A stretch of DNA of 64,000 nt from G965215145 sp965215145 (GTDB taxonomy: Bacteria > Bacteroidota > Rhodothermia > Rhodothermales > JANQRZ01): assembly GCA_965215145.1 (NCBI GenBank), contig OZ244038.1:1798001-1862000 (forward strand), in the 5' to 3' direction. A program made the translations under genes and the position numbers. Below, in pieces: positions 18,751-27,268 of this stretch. The notes beneath the pieces are model-generated. The model made no database searches. It saw only the letters and a program-made list of their open reading frames with translations, and had not been told where the DNA came from. Position 1 is the stretch's first letter, and each line of letters opens with the position of its first letter.

Positions 18751-19311
18751 ATGGCACACGTCACCCTTTCCAACACCGGCGACTGGGAGCTGAAGTTCGA
18801 CGAACAGGACGTTCGTGGTTACGACGCCCTCGACGCCAACGGCAACAAGGTCGGCGAGGTCGACCAGATGGTCATCGACACAGCCGAGCGCCGCGTCGAC
18901 ACGATCATCCTCGAGGACGGCACCCGCTACCCCGCCCGCGACATCTCCATCGGCGACGGCGTCGTCTACCTCACCAAGGACGTCGGCGAGGACTTGGCCG
19001 GGACCGTGACCGTCTACGACGACTACGGCCACGTGGTCGACCGTGAGCGCATCGAGAGCCCGAACTTCGACGCCCACGCCGACGCCTTCCGCGAGCACTA
19101 TACGACGGCCTACGCCTCGACCGGTAAGGACTACGACGATTACGACTCGGCCTACCGCTACGGCTACGAGACGGCGCACCACGAGGACTACCGCAACCGC
19201 GCCTACACGGATGCCGAGAACGACCTCGAGTCCGGTTACATGGACGGCGACTTCAGTGAGGTTCGGGACGCCGTGCGCTACGGCTACACCCGAGCGCGGC
19301 GGGGCCGTTAA
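18751..19311 (+). CDS. PRC-barrel protein with Tyr-rich C-terminal module
   Basis: 186 aa. Residues 10-100 form a PRC-barrel-like domain (DVRGYDALDANGNKVGEVDQ, RRVDTIILEDGTRYPARDI), a fold used in RNA- or photosystem-associated and stress proteins. Residues about 111-186 (FREHYTTAYASTGKDY, SAYRYGYETAHH, VRYGYTRARRG) are a Tyr-rich module shared with the C-terminus of the protein encoded at 19947. No signal peptide, so probably cytoplasmic. The stop codon abuts the ATG of the next gene (TAAATG), so the two are cotranscribed. Likely a general stress protein by family and context. Confidence 0.75.
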   Translation: MAHVTLSNTGDWELKFDEQDVRGYDALDANGNKVGEVDQMVIDTAERRVDTIILEDGTRYPARDISIGDGVVYLTKDVGEDLAGTVTVYDDYGHVVDRERIESPNFDAHADAFREHYTTAYASTGKDYDDYDSAYRYGYETAHHEDYRNRAYTDAENDLESGYMDGDFSEVRDAVRYGYTRARRGR

Positions 19312-19893
19312 ATGACCCCCGACGCCTCTCGCGTGGTCGTGGACCGCGCCGGCCGCCACGCCTCGCTTGAGGCCACGGCGGCCGGCCGTGCCACCCTCCG
19401 GCTCGACTCCGGACAGCGACTCGACCTCCCTGCCGACCTCATCATCGTGGCTCCCGACGGCTCGCACCGGATCGAGGCTGTATTCGAGGAGCTAGCAGCC
19501 ACCGCGCTCGAGACGGGCGAGGAAGTGGTACTGCAAGAGGTTGAGGAGCGGCTGGACGTCGGGCGGCGTCTCCGGGAAACCGGGCGCGTGCGCGTCACCC
19601 GCCGGGTAGACGCGCACACGGAGGTCGCCGACGAGCCGCTGCGGCGGGAACGCGTCGAGGTCGAGCGCGTCCCCATCGGCCGGTATGTCGAGGCCGTCGA
19701 GGCGATCCGCGACGAGGGCGGTGTCACCGTCATTCCCGTCTACGAGGAGGTGCTGGTCGTGCAGAAGCGGCTGCGCCTCAAAGAAGAAGTCCGCATCACC
19801 AAGCGTGTCGAGGAGGCCCGTGAGCCTCAAGAGGTCACCCTCCGCCGCGCGACCGTCGAGGTCGAACGGCTCGGCCCGAGCCCACCGGCCTAG
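19312..19893 (+). CDS. YsnF/AvaK-type DUF2382 protein
   Basis: 193 aa. The C-terminal two thirds contain DUF2382-like repeats: EEVVLQEVEERLDVGRRL, RVRVTRRVDAHTEVADEPL and RRERVEVERVPIGRYVEA, then VIPVYEEVLVVQKRLRLKEE, VRITKRVEEAREPQEVTL and RRATVEVERL. DUF2382 proteins (YsnF, AvaK) accumulate in stress or resting cells of other bacteria; the mechanism is not known. Starts directly after the stop of the PRC-barrel gene. Confidence 0.8.
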   Translation: MTPDASRVVVDRAGRHASLEATAAGRATLRLDSGQRLDLPADLIIVAPDGSHRIEAVFEELAATALETGEEVVLQEVEERLDVGRRLRETGRVRVTRRVDAHTEVADEPLRRERVEVERVPIGRYVEAVEAIRDEGGVTVIPVYEEVLVVQKRLRLKEEVRITKRVEEAREPQEVTLRRATVEVERLGPSPPA

Positions 19894-19946
19894 CCGGTGG
19901 CCCTTCCCACCCGCACATCTCTCCACCCAACAAACCAGGTAACCCC

Positions 19947-20999
19947 ATGGCTAAGACCATTGTAGGACTCTACGACGACCGCGCCACCGCGCGCCGCGCC
20001 CTCGACGACCTGAAGGACCGCGGCTTCGGCGAGGACCACCTCCGCTTCGCCTCCCGCGAGAAGGGCAGCCGGTTCGACTTCGAGGTAGACGCCGACGACT
20101 TCGGCACGCCCGACGCCTTCAGTGGCTACGGCATCCCCAACGACGAGGCAGGCTTCTATGCTGAGGGTCTCCGCCGGGGCGGCGCCATCATCATCGCCCG
20201 CGTCCACGACGGCGACGCCGAGACGGCCGCCGAGATCATGGCGCGCCACAACCCCGTCCGCTACGAGGACCGCAAGGACGAGTACCTCTACCAGGAAGCC
20301 GAGCCGTACAAGGAGAAGGAGATGGTCGCCGAGCGCGAGCGCTACGCCGATCAGACGGCCGCGCGGCTGAAGGAGATCGAGGAGCACATGAAGATCGGCA
20401 AGCGCGAGGTGGTGCGCGGTGGCGTCCGTGTGCATAAGTACGTCGAGACCGACATTGAGCAGGAGACGCTCCGGCTCCGTGAGGAGCACATCGACGTCGA
20501 CCGCACGCGCGTCGACCGTGCCCTCTCGCCCGAGGAGGCTGACGCCGCCTTCAAGGAGGAGACGGTCGAACTCACCGAGACGGACGAGGAGGCGGTGGTT
20601 TCGAAGGAGGCCCGCGTCGTTGGTGAGGTCGCCGTCGGCAAGGACGTGAGCTACCGCGAGGAGACCGTCGGCGGCGAGGTCCGCGCCACGCGCGTCGAGG
20701 TCGAGCGGACCGGCGGCAGCGGCGCTGCGAGCAGCGTCACTTGGGTTGACGTCGAGCCGGCGTTCCGCGAGCACTACGGCACCGCCTACGCCTCGGCCGG
20801 CAACGACTACGGCTACTACGAGCCGGCCTACCGCTACGGCTACGAGATGGCGACGGACTCGAAGTTCCGCGACCGTGACTACAACACGGCCGAGGCCGAC
20901 CTCCGCAAGGGCTACGTCGACCGCCACGACGAGGGCCTGTGGGACGAGACGAAGGACGCCGTCCGGCACGCCTACAACTCGGTCCGCCGCGCCGTCTAA
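19947..20999 (+). CDS. YsnF-like stress protein: GSP17M-type N-terminus, DUF2382, Tyr-rich module
   Basis: 350 aa with three modules. Residues 1-95 resemble the general stress protein 17M/DUF1269-type head (MAKTIVGLYDDRATARRALD, DLKDRGFGEDHLRFASR, GGAIIIARVHDGDAETAAEI). Residues about 125-255 are DUF2382 (IGKREVVRGGVRVHKYVETD, LREEHIDVDRTRVDRALS, VGEVAVGKDVSYREETVGGE, VRATRVEVERTGG). Residues about 273-350 are the Tyr-rich module (FREHYGTAYASAGNDYGYY, YRYGYEMATDSKFRDRDY). It therefore combines parts found separately in its upstream neighbours and in the protein encoded at 60385. A strong terminator follows. Confidence 0.8.
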   Translation: MAKTIVGLYDDRATARRALDDLKDRGFGEDHLRFASREKGSRFDFEVDADDFGTPDAFSGYGIPNDEAGFYAEGLRRGGAIIIARVHDGDAETAAEIMARHNPVRYEDRKDEYLYQEAEPYKEKEMVAERERYADQTAARLKEIEEHMKIGKREVVRGGVRVHKYVETDIEQETLRLREEHIDVDRTRVDRALSPEEADAAFKEETVELTETDEEAVVSKEARVVGEVAVGKDVSYREETVGGEVRATRVEVERTGGSGAASSVTWVDVEPAFREHYGTAYASAGNDYGYYEPAYRYGYEMATDSKFRDRDYNTAEADLRKGYVDRHDEGLWDETKDAVRHAYNSVRRAV

Positions 21000-21028
21000 G
21001 CGCGGATCGCTCAGCCCCGAGTAGGATC

Positions 21029-21060
21029 GGCGGGGGCGGTGCTTCGGCGCCGCCCCCGCC
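21029..21060 (+). terminator. Terminator of the stress cluster
   Basis: GGCGGGGGCGG (21029-21039) pairs with CCGCCCCCGCC (21050-21060) across a TGCTTCGGCG loop, followed by TTGCATTT. Confidence 0.7.
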
Positions 21061-21129
21061 TTGCATTTAGCGAGCATGGAAGACCCCCAAAGTTTCCCAT
21101 GGGGCGGGGTTGCACGGGATCTCTGGAGG

Positions 21130-21144
21130 GTTTACACTGTTAAC
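21130..21144. promoter_or_regulatory. Palindromic operator GTTTACACTGTTAAC (site 2)
   Basis: Differs at one position from the perfect palindrome at 11888. It lies 95 bp before the fadE-like start and 82 bp (about eight helical turns) from site 3. Confidence 0.7.
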
Positions 21145-21211
21145 CCCCGACACCAACGCCTCAGCCGCCGCCGGTCTCGACGTGGCCCGCGGCGTTTTCT
21201 GGACCCACCAG

Positions 21212-21226
21212 GTTAACACCGTAAAC
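21212..21226. promoter_or_regulatory. Palindromic operator GTTAACACCGTAAAC (site 3)
   Basis: Variant of the same palindrome, ending 13 bp before the ATG at 21239, where it would lie across the start of the transcript or the ribosome site. Two phased sites suggest cooperative binding. Confidence 0.65.
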
Positions 21227-21238
21227 CTCCCCGCCGTC

Positions 21239-23671
21239 ATGCGCGCCCGAACCCTCGCCGCCCTCGCCGGAGCCGGCACCGTCGCCCTCGCCATCGGCGT
21301 CCCCGCCGTCCGCCGCAACACCCTCACCCGTTGGGTCATGGGCGGCATCCAAAAGCTCGGCTTCCTGCCCACCATCTCCGAGACCGAGCGGACGGCCATC
21401 GAGGCCGGCACGGTCTGGGTCGAGGGCGAGCTGTTCAGCGGCAAGCCCGACTTCGACCGGATCCTGAGCGAGCCCTACCCCCAGCTCTCCGCCGAGGAGC
21501 AGGCGTTCCTCGACGGGCCGGTGGAGGAGCTCTGCCGGATGGCCGACGAGTGGAGCACGGTGCAGCAGCGCGACCTCGCGCCGGAGGTCTGGGACTTCAT
21601 CAAGCGCGAGCGGCTGTTCGGGATGATCATCCCGGCGGAGTACGGGGGCCTCGGCTTCTCGGCCCTCGCCAACTCGGCCGTCGTGCAGAAGCTCGCCTCC
21701 CGCAACGGCGTCGCCGCCATCACCGTCATGGTGCCGAACTCGCTCGGCCCGGCGGAGCTGCTGATCCACTACGGCACCGAGGCGCAGAAGGACCACTACC
21801 TCCCCCGGCTCGCGCGCGGCGAGGACATCCCCGCCTTCGCGCTGACGGAGCCCAACGCCGGCTCCGACGCCGGCGCCATCTCCTCCCACGGCGAGGTCTT
21901 CCGCGGCGACGACGGCGAGCTCTACGTCCGGCTGAGCTGGAAGAAGCGCTACATCACCCTCGCCGCGATCTCGACCGTGCTCGGGCTCGCCTTCCAGCTC
22001 CGTGACCCGGAGAACCTCCTCGGCAAGGGCACCGACCTCGGCATCACCTGCGCCCTCGTCCCGACCGACGCCGAGGGCGTCACGCTCGGGCTCCGGCACG
22101 ACCCGCTCGGCGTCCCGTTCTACAACTGTCCGACGGAGGGGGAGGACGTGGTGCTCCCGCTGGAGTGGGCCGTGATCGGCGGGGCCGCCGGCGCCGGGCA
22201 GGGGTGGCGGATGCTGATGGAGAGCCTCGCCGCCGGGCGCGGCATCTCGCTGCCGGCCAGCGCGACGGGGCAGGTCAAGCTCGCCGCGCGGACGGCCTCG
22301 GCGCACGCCCGCGTCCGCCAGCAGTTCGGCCTACCCATCGGGAAGTTCGAGGGGATCGAGGAGCCGCTGGCGCGGATCGCCGGCTACGCCTACACGCTCG
22401 ACGCCGCCCGGCACTACACCTGCGGGGCCATCATGCAGGGCGCCGCCCCCGCCGTCGTGACGGCGATGGCGAAGTACAACTTCACCGAGCTCGCCCGGGA
22501 GGCCGTCAACGACGGGATGGACATCGTCGCCGGCAACGGCATCAGCCGCGGCCCGCGCAACCTCCTCGCTGGCCCGTACCAGGGGATGCCGATCTCGATC
22601 ACCGTCGAGGGCGCTAACATCCTCACGCGGACGCTGATGATCTTCGGGCAGGGCGCCATCCGCTGCCACCCCTATGCTTACCGGGAGGTAGAGGCGCTGG
22701 AGGCCGGCGACGTCGAGGCGTTCGACCGGGCGTTCTGGGGGCACGTCGGGCACGTCGCGGGGAATGCGGTGCGCTCCGTCGGGCTGAGCCTCACGCGCGG
22801 CCTCTTCGCCGGCGCCCCCACGGGCGGCCCCACGAAGCGGTACTGGCAGAAGCTCGCGTGGAGCAGCGCCCAGTTCGCCCTCCTCGCCGACCTCGCGATG
22901 GGCACCCTCGGCGGCGACCTCAAGCGGAAGGAGAAGCTGACGGGCCGGTTCGCCGACGCCTTCAGTTGGATGTACCTCGGCGCGGCCGTACTCCGGCGGT
23001 TCGAAGCGGAGGGGCGGCGCGTGGAGGACGAGCCGCTGATGCGGTGGTCGATGGAGCACGCGCTGTGGCGGATCCAGGCGGCCTTCGACGGGCTCTACGA
23101 CAACCTCGAGGTGCCGGGCGCGACGTGGCTCTTCCGCGGCCCGCTCGCCGCGTGGAGCCGGCTCAACCGGATCGCGGGGTACCCGTCCGACGACCTCGGC
23201 CACCGCGTCGCGCAGGCGGCGCAGGTGCCCGGCGAGCAACGGGACCGCCTCACCGAGGGGGCCTATATCCCCGCCGACCCCGAGGAGGCGCTCGGCCGGC
23301 TGGAGCACGCGCTCACGCTCGCGGTCGAGGCCGAGGGGGTGATGCGGAAGCTGAAGAAGGCGATCTACGCCGGGCGGCTCCCGAAGAAGGCGTCGCCGCA
23401 GGCGCTCGTCGAGGAGGCCGTGGCGAAGGGGATCCTCAGCCCGGCCGACGCGCGGCTGCTGCAGGAGGCCAACGCCGCCCGCGAGGACGCCATCCAGGTC
23501 GACTCGTTCACGTTGGAGGAGTACCGACGCGACGCCGCGCCTATGGACCCCGTCGAGACCGGCGCCTCCGGCGGCGACGGCACGACGGCCGACGTGGTCG
23601 TCGAGAGCACGGGGCAGACGGCCTACGGCGCCTCGACCGCGCCGACGGAGCCGTCGGTGAAGGACGTATAA
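21239..23671 (+). CDS. fadE: Acyl-CoA dehydrogenase, FadE (YafH) type with C-terminal DUF1974 region
   Basis: 810 aa, close to the length of E. coli FadE (about 814), which starts long-chain beta-oxidation. The hydrophobic N-terminus (ARTLAALAGAGTVALAIGVP) suggests membrane association. The dehydrogenase core shows FGMIIPAEYGGLGFSALANS, FALTEPNAGSDAGAI, the YITLAAI strand and GNGISRGPRNLLAGPYQGMP, then ISITVEGANILTRTLMIFGQ. The long C-terminal helical domain (LGGDLKRKEKLTGRFADAFS, then VPGATWLFRGPLA) is specific to this subfamily. The frame is open to 21110, but that segment contains both operator palindromes, so the ATG at 21239 is chosen. Presumably coregulated with the 11991-17189 operon. 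Confidence 0.94.
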   Translation: MRARTLAALAGAGTVALAIGVPAVRRNTLTRWVMGGIQKLGFLPTISETERTAIEAGTVWVEGELFSGKPDFDRILSEPYPQLSAEEQAFLDGPVEELCRMADEWSTVQQRDLAPEVWDFIKRERLFGMIIPAEYGGLGFSALANSAVVQKLASRNGVAAITVMVPNSLGPAELLIHYGTEAQKDHYLPRLARGEDIPAFALTEPNAGSDAGAISSHGEVFRGDDGELYVRLSWKKRYITLAAISTVLGLAFQLRDPENLLGKGTDLGITCALVPTDAEGVTLGLRHDPLGVPFYNCPTEGEDVVLPLEWAVIGGAAGAGQGWRMLMESLAAGRGISLPASATGQVKLAARTASAHARVRQQFGLPIGKFEGIEEPLARIAGYAYTLDAARHYTCGAIMQGAAPAVVTAMAKYNFTELAREAVNDGMDIVAGNGISRGPRNLLAGPYQGMPISITVEGANILTRTLMIFGQGAIRCHPYAYREVEALEAGDVEAFDRAFWGHVGHVAGNAVRSVGLSLTRGLFAGAPTGGPTKRYWQKLAWSSAQFALLADLAMGTLGGDLKRKEKLTGRFADAFSWMYLGAAVLRRFEAEGRRVEDEPLMRWSMEHALWRIQAAFDGLYDNLEVPGATWLFRGPLAAWSRLNRIAGYPSDDLGHRVAQAAQVPGEQRDRLTEGAYIPADPEEALGRLEHALTLAVEAEGVMRKLKKAIYAGRLPKKASPQALVEEAVAKGILSPADARLLQEANAAREDAIQVDSFTLEEYRRDAAPMDPVETGASGGDGTTADVVVESTGQTAYGASTAPTEPSVKDV

Positions 23672-23711
23672 ACGGCGGCTGTACTAAGCGGCGGCTGTAC
23701 CGGGATTCGGG

Positions 23712-23738
23712 GGCCGGCGAGGCGCAATCTCGCCGGCC
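23712..23738 (+). terminator. Terminator after fadE
   Basis: GGCCGGCGAG (23712-23721) pairs with CTCGCCGGCC (23729-23738), followed by CTCCTCCGTTTG. A direct repeat CGGCGGCTGTAC lies between the stop codon and the hairpin. Confidence 0.6.
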
Positions 23739-23822
23739 CTCCTCCGTTTGCCCGGGCGAATGAACCCCGCCCCGACTGCTGCGTGCATGGAACGGGCCGC
23801 CCCGACACCCCTCGTCTCCAGT

Positions 23823-24287
23823 ATGACCTCGCCCTCCAGAACCCTCCTCGGCGGCGCGGGCGGTGCCGACGCTGCCGCCGACGCCGGGCTGCTCATCCTC
23901 CGCCTATTCGCCGGGCTCGCGCTCGCCTTCGGCCACGGCCTCGGGAAGATCCCGCCGTCGGCGGGGTTCGTCGAGGCGACCGCTGCGCTCGGGTTCCCCC
24001 TGCCGGAGGTCTTCGCCTGGGCGGCGGGGCTGGCCGAGTTCGTCGGGGGGCTGCTGCTCGTCGTCGGGCTGCTGACGCGGCCGGCCGCCGTGTTCGTCGC
24101 CTTCACGATGGCCGTGGCCGCCTTCGGCCAGCACGCCGCCGACCCGTTTGCCGACAAGGAGATGGCTCTGCTTTACGGGGTGATCGCGCTCACACTGCTC
24201 CTGAGCGGCGCCGGCCGGTTCAGCCTCGACGCGCTCCTCCGGCGCCGCGCCGAGCGCCGCACCGTCAGCCGCTACGCCCGGACCTGA
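23823..24287 (+). CDS. DoxX family membrane protein
   Basis: 154 aa from the ATG at 23823, with four membrane spans and the DoxX signature: LLILRLFAGLALAFGHGLGK near the N-terminus, EVFAWAAGLAEFVGGLLLVV, then GLLTRPAAVFVAFTMAVAAF and the acidic KEMALLYGVIALTLLLSG. DoxX-type proteins are inner-membrane proteins associated with quinone or thiol redox balance in other species; the precise role is undefined. Upstream in-frame ATGs (23748, 23760) would add a hydrophilic leader with no family support. Confidence 0.85.
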   Translation: MTSPSRTLLGGAGGADAAADAGLLILRLFAGLALAFGHGLGKIPPSAGFVEATAALGFPLPEVFAWAAGLAEFVGGLLLVVGLLTRPAAVFVAFTMAVAAFGQHAADPFADKEMALLYGVIALTLLLSGAGRFSLDALLRRRAERRTVSRYART

Positions 24288-24397
24288 ACGCTGGCGGGGC
24301 AACACGGATCGCCCCGTTTCACCCGAACCTCCGGCCCTCCGAAACGTTTGTTGACGCCGACCCCCGCCGGGGCTATCATGCCCCACCCCCGACCCCT

Positions 24398-24967
24398 ATG
24401 CCGATGCGCCAGACCCTCGCCGTCGCTGCTCTCCTCGCCATCCTCCTGACCGCTGCGCCCGCCGAGGCCCAACTCCGCGCCGACCGGCCGGACGGCCCCG
24501 CGCCTGTGGCCGTCTACGGGCAGGAGACCACGCCGGGCTTCTCGCTCGGCCGCTACTTCAACGCCGAGACGTTCCGGGTCAGCCACAGCTACGAGATGTC
24601 GTACTCCGGCTTCGGCGGGCAGAGCATCGGGCTCGGGGTCTACACCACGAGCCTCCGCTGGCAGCCCAACGACCGTCTCGCCGCGCGCGCCGACATCGGC
24701 GTGGCGCATTCGCCCTTCGGCACGAGCGCGCTCCAGCAGCGCCTCGGGTTCGACGAGGACACCCCGGCGCGGGTCTTCCTCCGCAACGCGCAGATCGCCT
24801 ACCGCCCGACGGAGAACTCGCTGATCTCGCTCTCCGTCCAGCGGAGCCCCTACGGCAACTACTACAGCCCCTACGGCTACGGCGCTCCGTTCGGCGGGAG
24901 CAGCTTCAGCGCGCGCTACGCCCCGGCGGATCACAACGACCTCTTCTGGCGCAGCCCGTCGCGCTGA
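24398..24967 (+). CDS. Exported hypothetical protein, beta-strand rich
   Basis: 189 aa from the ATG at 24398 (a second ATG at 24404 is equally possible). Signal peptide MPMRQTLAVAALLAILLTAA ending at AEA-Q. The mature part has alternating strands (FRVSHSYEMSYSGFGGQSIG, LGVYTTSLRWQPNDRLAARA, NAQIAYRPTENSLISLSVQR) and a Tyr/Gly-rich stretch (YGNYYSPYGYGAPFG), which fits a small outer-membrane or periplasmic beta-protein. No named family was recognised. Confidence 0.75.
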   Translation: MPMRQTLAVAALLAILLTAAPAEAQLRADRPDGPAPVAVYGQETTPGFSLGRYFNAETFRVSHSYEMSYSGFGGQSIGLGVYTTSLRWQPNDRLAARADIGVAHSPFGTSALQQRLGFDEDTPARVFLRNAQIAYRPTENSLISLSVQRSPYGNYYSPYGYGAPFGGSSFSARYAPADHNDLFWRSPSR

Positions 24968-24996
24968 GCGTTGACCCCCATCATCTCGGCACCGGC

Positions 24997-25025
24997 GCGG
25001 CACGGCTCTCCCCGAGGCGTGCCGC
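24997..25025. repeat. Inverted repeat, possible terminator
   Basis: GCGGCACG (24997-25004) / CGTGCCGC (25018-25025) with a 13-nt loop in the gap before the LytR_C gene. Related in sequence to the GTAGGGGC-palindrome arms but without the conserved outer ends. Confidence 0.45.
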
Positions 25026-25047
25026 GTGCATTTCTCCCCTCTGGCCC

Positions 25048-25500
25048 ATGAGCCTCGGCACCGCCGCTCGCACGCTTGGCCTCGTGGTCGGCGGCGTTGC
25101 GCTGCTCGTGCTCGCCTACGCGCTCGCGCTGCGCTGGCTCGCCCCGCCCGCCGAGCCGCTCCGCGCAGAGAACCCCGCCGGGCTCCTCGGCGACATCGTG
25201 CAGGTCGAGGTCCGTAACGGCTGCGGAGAGAGCGGCGTCGCCGGCACCGTCACGGCCTACCTCCGCCGCCGCGGGTTCGACGTGGTCGAGAGCGGGAACT
25301 GGTCGCGGTTCGACGTGGCCGAGACGCGGGTGCTCGACCGCGTGGGCAACCCCGAGGCGGCGGCGGGCGTGGCCCGCGCGCTCGGCCTCCCCGAGGGCCG
25401 CATCGCCGCCGAGCCCGACCCCCGCTATTTTGTCGACGCCACCGTCGTGATCGGGCGGGACTTTGCCGCGCTTCCCCCGTTCACCGAGGACCCTCGCTAA
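25048..25500 (+). CDS. LytR C-terminal domain protein
   Basis: 150 aa. One N-terminal membrane span (about residues 9-30), then a LytR_C domain with VQVEVRNGCGESGVAGTVTA, YLRRRGFDVVESGN, the ETRVLDRVGNPEAAAGVARA block and DATVVIGRDF. The domain is found alone or after LytR-CpsA-Psr ligases and is thought to act at the cell wall. It lies 14 bp before rsfS, an arrangement common in Bacteroidota. Confidence 0.85.
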   Translation: MSLGTAARTLGLVVGGVALLVLAYALALRWLAPPAEPLRAENPAGLLGDIVQVEVRNGCGESGVAGTVTAYLRRRGFDVVESGNWSRFDVAETRVLDRVGNPEAAAGVARALGLPEGRIAAEPDPRYFVDATVVIGRDFAALPPFTEDPR

Positions 25501-25514
25501 CCCCCATCAGCCAC

Positions 25515-25958
25515 ATGCCCCAGCCCGCTACCCAGTCGAAGCAACGCACCGCCCGCGTCCCCGCTCGCCAGCTCGCCGCCCTCGCCGTCGAGGCGATGCA
25601 GGACAAGAAGGCCCGCGACGTCACCGTGATCGATGTCCGCCACGTCTCCGGCGTGACGGACTACTTCGTGATCGGGACGGGGGAGTCGGACGTGCAGGTG
25701 CGCGCCATCGTCGAGGCGGTGCGCGAGCGGGCGAAGGCGGAGGCGGGTGAGCGGCCCTGGAAGCGGGAGGGGATAGACCACCTCCAGTGGGTCGTCCTCG
25801 ACTTCGTGGATGTCGTCGTCCACGTCTTCGACCCCGAGCGCCGGCAGTACTACGACCTCGAACGGCTCTGGGGGGACGCCCCCTCCGAGACCGTCGCCGA
25901 CGACGCGACCGAGGTCGCGTTGCTGGCCGAGGAGCAGGAGGGCGGGGGAGAGGCATGA
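25515..25958 (+). CDS. rsfS: Ribosome silencing factor RsfS
   Basis: 147 aa. RsfS binds uL14 on the large subunit and blocks subunit joining when nutrients fall. Motifs: AVEAMQDKKARDVTVIDVRH, VSGVTDYFVIGTGESDVQVR, WKREGIDHLQWVVLDFVDVV and VHVFDPERRQYYDLERLWGD, all in family order. The C-terminal acidic tail (VALLAEEQEGGGEA) is an extension. Its stop overlaps the next ATG by 4 bp. Confidence 0.96.
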   Translation: MPQPATQSKQRTARVPARQLAALAVEAMQDKKARDVTVIDVRHVSGVTDYFVIGTGESDVQVRAIVEAVRERAKAEAGERPWKREGIDHLQWVVLDFVDVVVHVFDPERRQYYDLERLWGDAPSETVADDATEVALLAEEQEGGGEA

Positions 25959-26455
25959 GCCGGATCGCCCTCCTCCTCGTCACCACGTCTATCGGGTTTA
26001 CCGCCTGCGGCGGCTCGGCCGAGACGGCGGAGCCGGTCGACACCTTCGGGCACCGGTGGGACAACCGGGACGACGAGGGCCGCGAGACGCTGCTCCTCGC
26101 CCCGGTGGACTCCACGATGGAGTTCTTCACCTACCCCGCCGTGGTGATGGAGGTGGAGCACCGCGCGGGGGGCGTCGGGCCGGGCGGGCGCCGCCCCGTC
26201 GAGCTGCTCCTGAAGGGCGCCCTGCCCGACGCCTGCACCACGCTCCACAATGTCGCGCAGCGGCAGTACGGCAACACCATCGAGGTCACCTTCGACATGC
26301 GGCGGCCGAAGGGGGCCGTGTGCGCGCGGGTCGTCCGGCCGTACCGGTTCTACTACGTGCTGGAGAATCCGCTCGCGCCGGGGCCGTACACGCTCAAGCT
26401 CAACGACGCCGTCCACCCCTTCGAGGTCTTCCCCGAGCGGACGGCCGAGGGGTGA
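25955..26455 (+). CDS. Hypothetical lipoprotein
   Basis: 166 aa, translationally coupled to rsfS (ATGA). The signal peptide ends at the lipobox-like FTAC (Cys18). The mature domain of about 130 residues has ESRxxx-like charged strands and two Cys (DACTTLHN, GAVCARVVRPYRFYYVLE) that could form a disulphide; VELLLKGALPDACTTLHNV resembles the beta-sandwich exported domains linked to protease inhibitors, but this is only a resemblance. Overlaps the DUF423 gene by GTGA. Confidence 0.7.
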   Translation: MSRIALLLVTTSIGFTACGGSAETAEPVDTFGHRWDNRDDEGRETLLLAPVDSTMEFFTYPAVVMEVEHRAGGVGPGGRRPVELLLKGALPDACTTLHNVAQRQYGNTIEVTFDMRRPKGAVCARVVRPYRFYYVLENPLAPGPYTLKLNDAVHPFEVFPERTAEG

Positions 26456-26856
26456 GCCCGGACCCCGATCGGACCCCGCGCCTCTTCCTCGTGCTCGGCG
26501 CAGTGCTGGCTGCGCTTGGCGTCGCCGCCGGGGCTTTCGGCGCGCACGGCCTCCGTGCCTCCGTATCGCCCGATCGGATGGTGGTGTACGAGACCGCCGC
26601 GCGCTACCAGGTCTACCACGCGCTCGCGCTCCTCGCCGTCGGGCTGCTCGCCGAGCGGCGGCGCGGAGCGTCACTCCGGCGGCTTCGGGGGGCCGGGTGG
26701 GCCTTCGCCGTGGGGACGGTGCTCTTCTCCGGCAGCCTCTACGCGCTCGTGCTCACGGGTACGCCAGCGCTCGGCATCATCACCCCGGTCGGCGGCGTCG
26801 CCTTCCTCGCGGGGTGGGGCCTCCTGGCCTGGGCGGTGCTGGATCGGGGCGCCTAG
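26452..26856 (+). CDS. DUF423 family membrane protein (YgdD-like)
   Basis: 134 aa from a GTG start that overlaps the preceding stop (GTGA). Four membrane spans with the family signatures LGAVLAALGVAAGAFGAHGL near the N-terminus, YETAARYQVYHALALLAVGL, AFAVGTVLFSGSLYALVLTG and ITPVGGVAFLAGWGLLAW. Function not established in any organism. Its stop codon overlaps that of the converging gene (26853). Confidence 0.88.
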   Translation: MSPDPDRTPRLFLVLGAVLAALGVAAGAFGAHGLRASVSPDRMVVYETAARYQVYHALALLAVGLLAERRRGASLRRLRGAGWAFAVGTVLFSGSLYALVLTGTPALGIITPVGGVAFLAGWGLLAWAVLDRGA

Positions 26857-27206
26857 CCCTCGTCCTCGTCGGAGAGGAGCATGAAGCTCGGGGCGAGGTT
26901 GTGGTCGCGCGCGAGGCCGAGGAGGGCGTCGGCGCACTGCTCCGGCGTCGGGTACGAGCCGTACTCCGTGCCGTCCACGGCGAGGGCGTAGTCGACCTCG
27001 CCGTCCTCGTCGGCGTCGATGTCCTCCCACTCGACGGCCTCCTCGACGAGGTAGGCGCCGCGCTCGGGGTCGAAGGATGCGAGGAACCGCTCGCGGAGGT
27101 TCTCCTGGTCGATGAGGCTGATGTTGCCGAGGGCGGCGTACTCCTCGTCGAAGAACAGAGACTCCATGAGGAGCTGGCGGGCGAACTGCTCGATGCTGAA
27201 GGCCAT
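26853..27206 (-). CDS. Small acidic hypothetical protein
   Basis: 117 aa from the ATG at 27206. Strongly acidic (WEDIDADEDGEVDYALAVDG, C-terminal LLSDEDEG) with N-terminal helices (AFSIEQFARQLLMESLFFDE). No signal peptide and no recognised family. It converges on the DUF423 gene with overlapping stop codons and lies downstream of lipB on the same strand. Confidence 0.65.
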   Translation of the reverse strand: MAFSIEQFARQLLMESLFFDEEYAALGNISLIDQENLRERFLASFDPERGAYLVEEAVEWEDIDADEDGEVDYALAVDGTEYGSYPTPEQCADALLGLARDHNLAPSFMLLSDEDEG

Positions 27207-27268
27207 GAGGACGGGGGTGAGGGTGATTCGGGGTGACCGGGGTGGGAGCGTGCAGCGGAGTCTACTTC

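Noticed and set aside
21110..21238. N-terminal extension of the fadE-like protein
   Set aside because: The extension would be encoded by the two operator palindromes; the ATG at 21239 opens the hydrophobic leader expected for the family.
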